Positions 43,241 through 52,777 of a DNA stretch of 64,000 nucleotides are shown one piece after another; positions within the stretch are counted from its first letter, which is position 1, and every line of letters starts with the position of its first letter. The translations under genes were made by a program, and so were the position numbers. Origin of the DNA: Dactylosporangium vinaceum (GTDB lineage Bacteria > Actinomycetota > Actinomycetes > Mycobacteriales > Micromonosporaceae); assembly GCF_019904175.1 (NCBI RefSeq), contig NZ_CP061913.1, forward strand, positions 9,486,001-9,550,000. The letters run 5' to 3'. Under the pieces are notes generated by a model that saw only the letters and a program-made list of their open reading frames with translations, was not told the origin of the DNA and did no database searches.

Positions 43241-44289
43241 CCCGCCACCCCCACGGCCGGGCGCCACGAGCCCGAGACGAGCGCCTCGACCTCGGTGGCG
43301 TAGGTGTCGCGGCCGTCGACGAGCAGGCCGGGCAGCAGGTCACCGAAGGCGTTGACCTCGGCGACGGCGTGGTCGCGGTACCCCGGCGCGAACATCAGGT
43401 CGACGCCCACGTGCAGGCTGCCCGGGAAGCACGCCGCGGCCCGCTCGCACGTCGCCAGCGCCGCCGCCCACCGCTCCCGCCCCGCCGCCGCCCGCACCCC
43501 GGCCAGGTCACCGCGCGCGTTGCCGAGGTGCAGGTTGGTCAGCGGCGTCCGGCCGGTGCGGACCACGACGTGGGCGGCCCGGCCGGCGATGGCCACGACC
43601 CGCAGGTCGAAGACGCGCCCGTCGTGCCCGGCCTTCGGGAACCAGCGCTCGACGTGCAGCCCGTCCGCCCCGAGCCGGTCGACGATCGCGGCGATGGTGC
43701 GCTCGTCGGTGTACCGGTGCACGCGCAGCTCGTTGAAGAGCCGCCCGCCGTCCAGGGCGGCCGAGGTGTAGGCGCTGACGCGGGCCCGGTCGAAGGCCAG
43801 CGCGACCACCCCGGACGCCGAGCTGCCGTGGGCGGGCTTGACGAAGACCCGGCTCCAGCCGGCCGCGCGGACCTGCCCGTAGTCACCGGCGGCGAACCCG
43901 TCCGGGACCGGCACGCCACGGTCGCGCAGGAGCGCATGGCAGCGGCGCTTGTCGAACATGATCGCGAGCTCGTCAACGGGTGTCGTCAGCGGCCCGGCCG
44001 CCGCGCGCTCGACCCGGCGGGCGGCGGCGACGAACCCGGCATACCAGGCGGCGAGCCCGACGACCTCGCCGTGCGCGGCCGGCCGGTCGGCGCCGCGCAG
44101 GAGCCGGTCGACCTCGGGGTCCTCGCCCGGCGACTCCAGCCGTACCAATGCCGAGGGTTGCATCTCGAAATCGCCGGCACACACGTCCCGCCAGCCGACG
44201 ACCGCTGGCGCGGGCCGGCCGGCGGCCACGACGGCGGCGCGGAACAGCTCCACCCGCCGGTGGCCCGGGATGCCGACGACGGTGATCAT
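43237..44289 (-). CDS. STM4014 family ATP-grasp protein
   Basis: A 350-residue ATP-grasp-like protein. Visible features are an N-terminal Rossmann-like lobe (MITVVGIPGHRRVELF), the helix DKRRCHALLRDRGVPVP, the ATP-binding loop RVFVKPAHGSSASGVVAL, the strand VFDLRVVAIAGRAAHVVVR and the metal-binding VAEVNAFGDLLPGLLVDG. ATP-grasp enzymes form amide or related bonds through acyl phosphates, so this is the likely ligase of the cassette. The ATG overlaps the STM4015 TGA (ATGA), and the stop overlaps STM4013. Confidence 0.87.
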   Translation of the reverse strand: MITVVGIPGHRRVELFRAAVVAAGRPAPAVVGWRDVCAGDFEMQPSALVRLESPGEDPEVDRLLRGADRPAAHGEVVGLAAWYAGFVAAARRVERAAAGPLTTPVDELAIMFDKRRCHALLRDRGVPVPDGFAAGDYGQVRAAGWSRVFVKPAHGSSASGVVALAFDRARVSAYTSAALDGGRLFNELRVHRYTDERTIAAIVDRLGADGLHVERWFPKAGHDGRVFDLRVVAIAGRAAHVVVRTGRTPLTNLHLGNARGDLAGVRAAAGRERWAAALATCERAAACFPGSLHVGVDLMFAPGYRDHAVAEVNAFGDLLPGLLVDGRDTYATEVEALVSGSWRPAVGVAG

Positions 44290-45236
44290 TCCGCGACCGA
44301 GACGTATCGGAAGCCGCCCTCGTCGATGTCCTGCAGATCGGAGACGTCGACCCGGACGGTGGGCAGCTCCTCGGCGAAGCGGGCGGCCATCTCCGCGGAC
44401 ATGAAGTGGTGGGACAGGTCGAGCGTGCGCAGGTGGGTCAGCGGCTGGCCGAGCAGGAGCGCCTCGGCCCCGGCGTCGGACAGCGCGCCCATCGACAGGT
44501 CGAGGCTCTCCAGCCGGGCGACCACCGGCGCCGCGGCCAGCGCCGTCGCGAGGTCGTCGGCGATCTCCGCGTTGCGCAGCGCGAGCCGTTTCAGCGCCGG
44601 CAGCTCGGACCCGGTCATGATCGGCGCGAGGTCGTCGACGACCGCGTCCCCGCCGTATTCCCGCGTGCCCAGCCACAGCTCCAGGTCGGCCAGCGCCGGG
44701 AACGACGAGTCGTTGAAGCCGCGGATGAAGCTCGCCGGCAGCCCGCCGCTCTCCACGCACAGCTCCCGCAGCCGCCGATGCCGCACCGGGGCCAGGCTCA
44801 GCCCGTCGGCCCCGCGGATGTGCAGCACCTCCAGGGCTGGGAACGCACCCAGCAGCGGTGCGTACTCCCCCTGGTTGATCCAGGAGATCTCGCACTCCTC
44901 ATACGTCATCTCGCCGATGAACAGCGCCCGCAGCCCGGTCAGCCGGTCCCGGTTGTGGATCAGCAGGTCCAGCGGCGGCCCGGAGTCGTGCGGCTCGCCC
45001 CAGGACCCGATCAGCAGCGCCGTGACGTTGTGCGCACCCACGGCGTCGAAAAGCGCGTCGAGCGTGTCGACGAGCTGCTGCTCATCCGAGTCGTAGCCGA
45101 TCCCGATCCGATACGCGGCCCGCTCCCCCGGTCGCGGCCGCTGATGCTGCGCGCGCCCCGGCCGGCTCCGCCCGGCGAGCTCGAACCGCCGCACGGGCAG
45201 CCCGGCGAACGTGGTGAGGTTGCTGCCGATCGTCAT
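44286..45236 (-). CDS. STM4015 family leucine-rich-repeat-like protein
   Basis: A 316-residue protein with an N-terminal segment (MTIGSNLTTFAGLPVRRF) followed by about 7 irregular leucine-rich repeats, such as LTGLRALFIGEMTYEE, FPALEVLHIRGADGLS, LPALKRLALRNAEIADD, LESLDLSMGALSDAGAEAL and LRTLDLSHHFMS. LRR folds bind partners, so it may be a scaffold or substrate carrier for the other four proteins. The ATG at 45236 is only 11 bp after the nadR stop; TACTGC/TAGCGT in front could be an internal promoter. Confidence 0.85.
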   Translation of the reverse strand: MTIGSNLTTFAGLPVRRFELAGRSRPGRAQHQRPRPGERAAYRIGIGYDSDEQQLVDTLDALFDAVGAHNVTALLIGSWGEPHDSGPPLDLLIHNRDRLTGLRALFIGEMTYEECEISWINQGEYAPLLGAFPALEVLHIRGADGLSLAPVRHRRLRELCVESGGLPASFIRGFNDSSFPALADLELWLGTREYGGDAVVDDLAPIMTGSELPALKRLALRNAEIADDLATALAAAPVVARLESLDLSMGALSDAGAEALLLGQPLTHLRTLDLSHHFMSAEMAARFAEELPTVRVDVSDLQDIDEGGFRYVSVAE

Positions 45237-45247
45237 GGCCCCGGACG

Positions 45248-46342
45248 CTAGCAGTACCCTCCGACACTTTTTCCGGCATCGGCCGGGAGCAGCGGCGACG
45301 CCAGGTTCCAGCCCGCCGCGAGCAGCTCGTCGCAGGCGTGGACGGCCCGCGTGAGGCGCTCGCGGTACGGGCCGGTCAGCTCGATCCACGGGACGCCCCG
45401 CGCCTGCAGCTCAGCGCGGAACCGGCCGGTCATCCACGGCCGCAGGTGCTCGCCGTCGCGCATCCCGTCGTCCTCGAACGGCACGCCTTCGTCACTTGTC
45501 AGCAGGTAGAGCGCCGGTTTGCGGGCGGCGGCGCGGACCGCCGGCGACGCGCTGCCGAGGTAGCGCTCCTCCCAGACCGATGTCGCGAAACTGTCGGTGT
45601 CGCAGACCAGAATGGGGCCGCCGGACCGGGCCGCGGCGTCCTCCGCGGCGTTCTGCTCGCGGGCGACGGTGAGGAAGTCCTCGCGGGTCCACACGAGGTC
45701 CGCCATGGTCCGGCCCGGCGCCAGCGCCCCCATTTTCAGGGAGGTGAGCGTGCGTCCGTACTCCTCGACCCAGCGGGTGCCGGCAAACGCCGCGCCGCGC
45801 AGGCGAAGATGCGCGGCCAGGGCCCGGGCCAGGGTGGTCGTGCCGGTCGACTCCGCCCCCACGACGACCACGCGCCTGACGAACCAGGCCCGCACCGGCG
45901 GGGCCAGCATCGCCCAGTTGGCCACGGGATCGGCGCGAACCGCGGTGCCCGACACGGGTACCGTGCCGCGCGCGGGATCGACCGGGACGTGCACGGCGCC
46001 GAAGCGACGGGCCAGCTCCTCGCCGTACGCCTCGGAGGAGTACACCCGCTCGACGCGGCGCCCTCCAACGGCCCGGCGGAACGTGGCGGTGTGAGCCTCC
46101 CACGCGGCCTCGGAGCCGTAGTCGACGGGCGTGTCGTCGTAGACGCCGACGAACCGCACGTGCAGGGCGCCGGCGTGGACCTCGCGCAGCCACGCGAGCC
46201 GGTCCTCCAGCGGGATTGACTCCACAGTGGACGGTGCGACGACCACCGTCACCTCGTCGCAGCCGCGCGCGGCCGTGTCGATCAGGTGATGGTGGCCGGC
46301 GTGCGGCGGGTAGAACTTGCCGATCACTAGTCCATGGACCAC
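45248..46342 (-). CDS. nadR: NadR-type NMN adenylyltransferase / ribosylnicotinamide kinase
   Basis: A 364-residue bifunctional NAD-salvage enzyme. The N-terminal nucleotidyltransferase shows GKFYPPHAGHHHLID with the HxGH motif (14-17), and the late SGTAVRADP. The C-terminal kinase begins VVVVGAESTGTTTLARAL; the usual Walker A lysine is replaced by threonine. WVEEYGR and LVCDTDSFAT fit the kinase active site. I chose the GTG at 46342 (GGAG eight bases upstream), overlapping pnuC by 16 bp. It presumably phosphorylates nicotinamide riboside brought in by PnuC and adenylylates it to NAD. Confidence 0.9.
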   Translation of the reverse strand: MVHGLVIGKFYPPHAGHHHLIDTAARGCDEVTVVVAPSTVESIPLEDRLAWLREVHAGALHVRFVGVYDDTPVDYGSEAAWEAHTATFRRAVGGRRVERVYSSEAYGEELARRFGAVHVPVDPARGTVPVSGTAVRADPVANWAMLAPPVRAWFVRRVVVVGAESTGTTTLARALAAHLRLRGAAFAGTRWVEEYGRTLTSLKMGALAPGRTMADLVWTREDFLTVAREQNAAEDAAARSGGPILVCDTDSFATSVWEERYLGSASPAVRAAARKPALYLLTSDEGVPFEDDGMRDGEHLRPWMTGRFRAELQARGVPWIELTGPYRERLTRAVHACDELLAAGWNLASPLLPADAGKSVGGYC

Positions 46343-46956
46343 GCGGGACGCTCCGGTGACACGAGTCGCAGCTCGGCGCGCCAGGCCCGCAGACCCAGCA
46401 CGCACAGCGCCAGGAACACGAGGTAGAGCACCGCGGTCAGCCACAGATCCTTGTAGCCGTAGAGGGGAACGTAGATCACGTCGACGGCGATCCACAGCCA
46501 CCAGCTCTCGACGAGGCGCCGGGTCTGGCCGTAGGTCGCCAGCAGCGACACCGCCGTCGTGAACGCGTCGGGCCAGGGGACTGTCGACTCGGTCAGGCGG
46601 TCGAGGTACCACCACAGCGCCACGGTCAGCACGACGCCCGCGACGGCGATCCACAGCCACTCGGCCCGGCCGGTGCGGCGGACGCGCTGCTCCAGCCGGC
46701 CGGTCGCCCAGCGCCACCAGCCGTAGGCGCCGACCACGACGAAGACGACCTGCAGCCAGGCGTCGCCGTAGAGCCCGACGTGCCAGAACGCGACGATGAA
46801 GAGGAGGTTGTTGGCGATGCCGACGGGCCAGTTCGCGATGTGCTGCCGCACGACCAGGTAGACGCAGAGCAGACCGCTGGCGAAGCCGAGCAGCTCCGCC
46901 CAGGTCGTCGGGGCGCCGAACGCGTGGAACGCCGCGGAGGTCAGCCAGTCAAGCAC
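46327..46956 (-). CDS. pnuC: nicotinamide riboside transporter PnuC
   Basis: A 209-residue integral membrane facilitator with seven predicted helices. Family motifs include LLGFASGLLCVYLVVRQHIANWPVGIANN and the later WWLWIAVDVIYVPLYGYKDL. It takes up nicotinamide riboside, which is trapped by NadR, encoded in the overlapping next gene. The GTG start at 46956 follows TAGGGT closely. It is 16 bp from the divergent monooxygenase-like gene. It probably heads the seven-gene run that continues into the STM4015-4011 cassette. Confidence 0.93.
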   Translation of the reverse strand: MLDWLTSAAFHAFGAPTTWAELLGFASGLLCVYLVVRQHIANWPVGIANNLLFIVAFWHVGLYGDAWLQVVFVVVGAYGWWRWATGRLEQRVRRTGRAEWLWIAVAGVVLTVALWWYLDRLTESTVPWPDAFTTAVSLLATYGQTRRLVESWWLWIAVDVIYVPLYGYKDLWLTAVLYLVFLALCVLGLRAWRAELRLVSPERPAWSMD

Positions 46957-46972
46957 GGTCTACCCTAGCTGG

Positions 46973-47266
46973 ATGGTTCTGGAAGTTGCACTTATCGACG
47001 TGCTGGAAGGCCGCGAGGACGAGTTCGCCGCCGCGTACCGCAAGGCCCACGAGGTGCTGGCCACGACGCCGGGCTGCCGCTCGGTGCGCATGACCCGGGG
47101 CGTGGAGAGCGCGTCGCGGTTCGTGCTGCTCGTGGAGTGGGACTCGGTCGAGGCGCACCTGGAGAACTTCCGGGCCACGGAGCGCTTCGCGCAGTGGCGG
47201 GGGCTCATCGGGCCGTTCTTCGACGGAGCCCCCCGCGTGGAGCACTTCAACGACGTTGCCGTGTAG
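46973..47266 (+). CDS. antibiotic biosynthesis monooxygenase (ABM) domain protein
   Basis: A 97-residue ferredoxin-like dimeric alpha-beta barrel: LEVALIDVLEGREDEFAAAY, CRSVRMTRGVESASRFVLLVEWDS and HLENFRATERFAQWRG. Such proteins are cofactor-free monooxygenases, haem-degrading enzymes or small sensors; none can be chosen here. TACCCT six bases before the ATG suggests a leaderless transcript. It diverges from pnuC. Confidence 0.85.
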   Translation: MVLEVALIDVLEGREDEFAAAYRKAHEVLATTPGCRSVRMTRGVESASRFVLLVEWDSVEAHLENFRATERFAQWRGLIGPFFDGAPRVEHFNDVAV

Positions 47267-47269
47267 GGC

Positions 47270-48250
47270 TCAGTCCCCGGTCTTCTTGTAGACGATGAAG
47301 TCCAGGTTCGTGGTGTAGAGCGCACCGGTGACGAGCTCGCCGGCCCGGGTGATGAACCAGGCGTAGCGGTTCTCGCTGGTGCGCACGCACACCTTCGCCC
47401 CGGGCACGAGGCTGCCCACCACGACCTGGCTGACCCAGCGCGCCTCCGGCACCGCCGTGCATGCGGCGAGCGACGGGGTGTCGTTGGTGAGCAGGACGGC
47501 GAACTTGGCGCCGTTGGCGGCCGTGATGCCGATCGCGCCCGCGGTGGCGTCGGCCCCGGCGACCTGCTTGATGCCGTTGTCGAAGTCGTACGCGTCGTCG
47601 GGCTGGCCGGCCAGGATCACGAACTGGGCGGTGCCCGCGCGCAGGATGGCGGTGCTGGGCGGGGCGGCGGGGACGTTGGCGCCGCTGGAGCTCGGGTCGG
47701 CCGCGGCGGTGCTGCCGGACGGGGCGGTGGAGTTGGGGGTGCTCGCGGTACCGCCGCCGGCTCCGACCCCACCGGCCTGCCCACTGGCGCCGCCGCTCGG
47801 GTTCGCTGTCGCCTCGGCGGTTGGCGTGTCGCCGCCGTTCGGTACCAATGCAGCGGGTTCTGAGGCAATTGCGGCGTCGGTCCGGTCGTCCGCCGTCTTC
47901 GTGCGGGTCGCCAGCACCCCTCCGACGGCCGCCACGATGAGCACGATCAGCCCGATGACCAGCAGTCCGATACGCCCCGAGCGCGAACGCTGCGCCGGCG
48001 GCGGCGCCTGCCGCTCCTCGGCGACCGGCGGCTCGGCCGGGGGCTCCGGCGGTGCCGGCGGCTCCTCCTTGGCCGGGGCGGGCTGGCGCGGCACGATCGC
48101 GTACGCCGACGTCGGCCAGCCCGAACCGCCGTCCAGCGGCGAGTCGGACATCCAGCCGCGCCGGCTCTTGGGCCGCGGTGGAGACCCGTTGACCTGGTCC
48201 TGGCCGTTTTCCGTCGGTGGATCCTGCCGTGGGGGGTGTCCCGGCTCCAT
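47270..48250 (-). CDS. single-pass membrane protein with an extracytoplasmic domain
   Basis: A 326-residue protein with a Pro-rich cytosolic N-terminus (about 1-90, PPAPPEPPAEPPVAEE) and one membrane helix (RIGLLVIGLIVLIVAAVGGVLA, about 93-114). A Gly/Ser/Thr/Ala-rich stalk (to about 200) and a 120-residue C-terminal domain of short beta strands follow; the latter has two cysteines (SLAACTAV and AKVCVRTSE) that could form a disulfide. The ATG at 48250 has AAGGA eight bases upstream. The family is not recognised. Confidence 0.7.
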   Translation of the reverse strand: MEPGHPPRQDPPTENGQDQVNGSPPRPKSRRGWMSDSPLDGGSGWPTSAYAIVPRQPAPAKEEPPAPPEPPAEPPVAEERQAPPPAQRSRSGRIGLLVIGLIVLIVAAVGGVLATRTKTADDRTDAAIASEPAALVPNGGDTPTAEATANPSGGASGQAGGVGAGGGTASTPNSTAPSGSTAAADPSSSGANVPAAPPSTAILRAGTAQFVILAGQPDDAYDFDNGIKQVAGADATAGAIGITAANGAKFAVLLTNDTPSLAACTAVPEARWVSQVVVGSLVPGAKVCVRTSENRYAWFITRAGELVTGALYTTNLDFIVYKKTGD

Positions 48251-48341
48251 GCAGCGCGTCCTTCTGGTCCTGGCAGATGTGCAGTTGCCCGGCAGAGTAT
48301 CGCTGACCGCACGTTGCCCGCGCCACGGCGGAACGGCCGGT

Positions 48342-48605
48342 CTACCGCGCCAGCATCTGCGCGACCGCGTTCGCACCGGCGGCCGTGTACCAGCCGCTCA
48401 CCACAAGCATGCCCAGGACGGCCGCGGCGACCATGAAGGCCCAGCCGTCGGACGGGGCCGCCAGGGGCCGGCGCACGCGGCGGTGGCGCGGCCGGCGCCC
48501 GGGCCGGCGACCTTCCGGCCCCACTCCGTTACGCTCCGGCATGAAGCCCGCCCAGTCGCGGCGCGCCAGTCCCGATTGGCCCAGGCTGTGTCGGCCCACT
48601 GTCAT
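48342..48605 (-). CDS. small basic membrane protein
   Basis: An 87-residue protein with a strongly basic N-terminal half (GRRPGRRPRHRRVRR) and one C-terminal membrane helix (GWAFMVAAAVLGMLVVSGWY). GGGGGAG lies just before the ATG, with a very short spacing. It probably belongs with the following membrane protein gene 91 bp downstream. It is not assigned to a family. Confidence 0.55.
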   Translation of the reverse strand: MTVGRHSLGQSGLARRDWAGFMPERNGVGPEGRRPGRRPRHRRVRRPLAAPSDGWAFMVAAAVLGMLVVSGWYTAAGANAVAQMLAR

Positions 48606-48725
48606 ATCTCCCCCGTGATCCTCGCTTGAGTCGGAAGATATCTTGACAAACAACACATTCCGTGCAGCACACGCCGGGTCGGCCCCGGCCGTGCGCGACG
48701 ATTCACCTTCAGGTGTGATGGCGAC

Positions 48726-49322
48726 ATGAAGATGGTGGGGCTCACGGGCGGCATCGGGGCCGGCAAGAGCGCGGTGGCGCAGCGGCTGGCGGCGCTCGGC
48801 GCGGTGATCGTGGACGCCGACCGGCTGGCCCGCGAGGTCGTCGCGCCGGGCACGCAGGGGCTGGCCCAGGTCGTCGAGGCGTTCGGCCCGGGCGTCCTCG
48901 ACCCGTCCGGCGCACTGGACCGCCCCGCCCTCGCGAAGATCGTCTTCGCCGACGAGGACGCGCGCCGGCGCCTGGAGGAGATCACGCACCCGCTGGTCAG
49001 GGCGCGCACGGCCGAGCTGGTCGAGGCGGCGCCACCCGGTGCGATAGTCGTCAACGACGTGCCGCTCATAGTCGAAAAGGGCATGTCTCGGCTGTACTCC
49101 CTGGTGCTTGTCGTCTTCGCCTCGCTGGAGACGCGCCTGGACCGGTTGACGCGGCTGCGGGGGATGTCGCGGGACGAGGCCATGGCCCGGATCAACGCGC
49201 AGGCCACCGATGAGCAGCGGCGGGCCGTGGCCGATATCGCCATCGTCAACGACGGCACGCCCGCCGACCTCGACCGCGAGGTCGCGTCCGCCTGGGAGCG
49301 CGTGGTTTCCTCGCTTGCGTAG
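48726..49322 (+). CDS. coaE: dephospho-CoA kinase
   Basis: A 198-residue P-loop kinase catalysing the last step of coenzyme A synthesis. The Walker A GGIGAGKSAV is at about 8-17, followed by DADRLAREVV, ITHPLVRART and VVNDVPLIVEKG, with the LID-type arginine segment LRGMSRDEAMARI. The length is that of a CoaE without the extra domain seen in mycobacteria. The start ATG has AGGTG ten bases upstream. An 18-bp tandem array lies 54 bp after the stop. Confidence 0.95.
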   Translation: MKMVGLTGGIGAGKSAVAQRLAALGAVIVDADRLAREVVAPGTQGLAQVVEAFGPGVLDPSGALDRPALAKIVFADEDARRRLEEITHPLVRARTAELVEAAPPGAIVVNDVPLIVEKGMSRLYSLVLVVFASLETRLDRLTRLRGMSRDEAMARINAQATDEQRRAVADIAIVNDGTPADLDREVASAWERVVSSLA

Positions 49323-49376
49323 GCGTGGCCCGGGCGTTGCCCTTGCCGCGCGGCCGGCGGCGCTCGGGTCGTGGCC

Positions 49377-49520
49377 GCTTGCCGCGTTGCCGGCACTTGC
49401 CGCGCTGTCGGCACTTGCCGCGCTGTCGGCGCCTGTCGCGTTGCCGGCGTTTGTCGCGTTCCTGGCGTTTGTCGCGTTCCTGGCGTTTGTTGATTTGTTG
49501 GCGTTTGTCGTTTTAGGCGC
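49377..49520. repeat. 18-bp tandem array downstream of coaE
   Basis: Eight contiguous 18-bp units starting at 49377, grading from ACTTGCCGCGCTGTCGGC (two exact copies, 49395 and 49413) to GTTTGTCGCGTTCCTGGC (two exact copies, 49449 and 49467) and then to T-rich forms. All six frames stay repetitive; no gene is assigned. The rest of 49323-49742 holds nothing else recognisable except a GGTTGA/TCAACC dyad at 49703-49720. Confidence 0.85.
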
Positions 49521-49742
49521 TCGCGGCGGCCGGGTCGCGTGTAGCGCGATCCCGCTCCGGTGCGCTCGCCGACCGTGACGGGTCGGGGCTGCAACCGGGC
49601 GCCGGGAGGACCCGCGTGATGGGCGGGCCGGCTCTCCGGTCGGCCGCCGCAAGCGGCCTACGGCTCAACAGTAGGCCGGTGATGTTCCGCACACAATCGC
49701 CAGGTTGAATACGATCAACCACCGAGGGCGAGGACCCGGAAA

Positions 49743-49765
49743 GTGTCATACCCCCCGCGTACGGT
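49743..49765 (+). promoter_or_regulatory. RecA-NDp/PafBC-type promoter of uvrB
   Basis: GTGTCA (49743-49748), the 11-nt spacer TACCCCCCGCG, then TACGGT (49760-49765), six bases before the uvrB ATG. Spacing and core match the RecA-independent DNA-damage promoter TTGTCR-N11-TAnnnT, with one mismatch in the first base. The mRNA is predicted leaderless. Confidence 0.7.
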
Positions 49766-49771
49766 GGGGGC

Positions 49772-51928
<2,157 letters not shown>

Positions 51929-52225
51929 GCCGGTCTTCGACCAGGTTCGACGCTGCCGGGGGCCGGGGGCGGGGGAATGTGTCCTCTTCCTCTCGGCCTT
52001 CGGCCATCGGGGCGGCTGGAGATGTCGGTTCGGCGTCGGGCTGGCTGGCGGAGAGCTTGTCTGGCTGCGGCCAGGAGATGTCTTGGTGGTGGGCGCGGCA
52101 GGGAGAACCTCGGGACGCCCTGCCTCGCCCCAGCAGGCCTTCTGGGGCGCCTCCTTGACCGCTGAACGTTGTAGCTGGTGGAGCCCCCGGGTACTTGAAT
52201 CCCCAGTCTTGTTCGCGCGCACCCC

Positions 52226-52590
52226 ACCGCCGCGCACCCCACCGCCCGCGCACCCCACCGCCCGCGCACCCCACCGCCCGCGCACCCCACCGCCCGCGCA
52301 CCCCACCGCCCGCGCACCCCACCGCCCGCGCACCCCACCGCCCGCGCACCCCACCGCCCGCGCACCCCACCGCCCGCGCACCCCACCGCCCGCGCACCCC
52401 ACCGCCCGCGCACCCCACCGCGCGTGTGCCCCACCGCGCGTGTGCCCCACCGCGCGTGTGCCCCACCGCGCGTGTGCCCCACCGCGCGTGTGCCCCACCG
52501 CGCGTGTGCCCCACCGCGCGTGTGCCCCACCGCGCGTGTGCCCCACCGCGCGTGTGCCCCACCGCGCGTGTGCCCCACCGCGCGTGTGCC
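52226..52590 (+). repeat. two blocks of 16-bp tandem repeats
   Basis: Block A has one 15-bp variant (52226-52240) and 11 exact units of ACCGCCCGCGCACCCC (52241-52416). Block B has 10 exact units of ACCGCGCGTGTGCCCC (52417-52576) and a partial unit that runs into the hairpin. The two units differ at four positions, and each block is internally perfect, implying separate recent expansion. Confidence 0.95.
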
Positions 52591-52624
52591 GAAAAGTCGG
52601 GCGCTTCGCGCCGCGACTTTTCGG
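52589..52624. other. hairpin of repeat element copy 1
   Basis: CCGAAAAGTCG with GGCGC, loop TTC, then GCGCC and GCGACTTTTCGG: a 16-bp stem with one bulged base, symmetrical A4/T4 runs and a GC-rich tip. It could terminate transcription from both sides. The same hairpin, reverse complemented and differing only in the last base, is at 55387-55421. Confidence 0.85.
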
Positions 52625-52705
52625 ACTTATCCGCATATTGGTGGCTCTGACGGCTTCTGGAGTGCTCTGGCCCGGCGCCCGCTTGCTGGGGTGCCGGGTA
52701 CGCGG

Positions 52706-52740
52706 AAAGGCCCCGGTCCCTTTGCGGGGCCGGGGCCTTT
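52706..52740 (-). terminator. rpsA terminator
   Basis: AAAGGCCCCGG and CCGGGGCCTTT form a perfect 11-bp stem around a 13-nt loop, 38 bp beyond the rpsA stop. Symmetrical A3/T3 ends allow function in both directions. Confidence 0.75.
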
Positions 52741-52777
52741 CGGGTCTTGCTAAGTGCTACTGGCTAGCTGGCGCTGG

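Larger units (their letters stand above)
51955..52648 (+). repeat. unnamed intergenic repeat element, copy 1
   Basis: A composite element after uvrB. Leader: GGGGCGGGGGAATGTGTCC and CTCGGCC...GGCTGGAGATG...GTCGGGC...GAGCTTGTC...CTTGACCGCT (51968-52170). Then come two tandem blocks, a 36-nt hairpin, and the end ATATTGGTGG (about 52635-52644). The same ordered blocks occur in reverse at 55363-55850. It carries no credible gene; long frames through it only reflect the 16-bp repeats. Confidence 0.8.

Noticed and set aside
41130..43343. Single 737-codon sulfatase-radical SAM fusion
   Set aside because: The N-terminal 297 codons are an out-of-frame reading of the STM4013 gene; the real start at 42452 has its own ribosome binding site.
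49700..49722. LexA box at GGTTGA-N6-TCAACC before uvrB
   Set aside because: It does not match the actinobacterial LexA consensus GAAC-N4-GTTC.
52226..52590. CRISPR-like array
   Set aside because: The units are contiguous 16-mers without spacers, and there are no cas genes.
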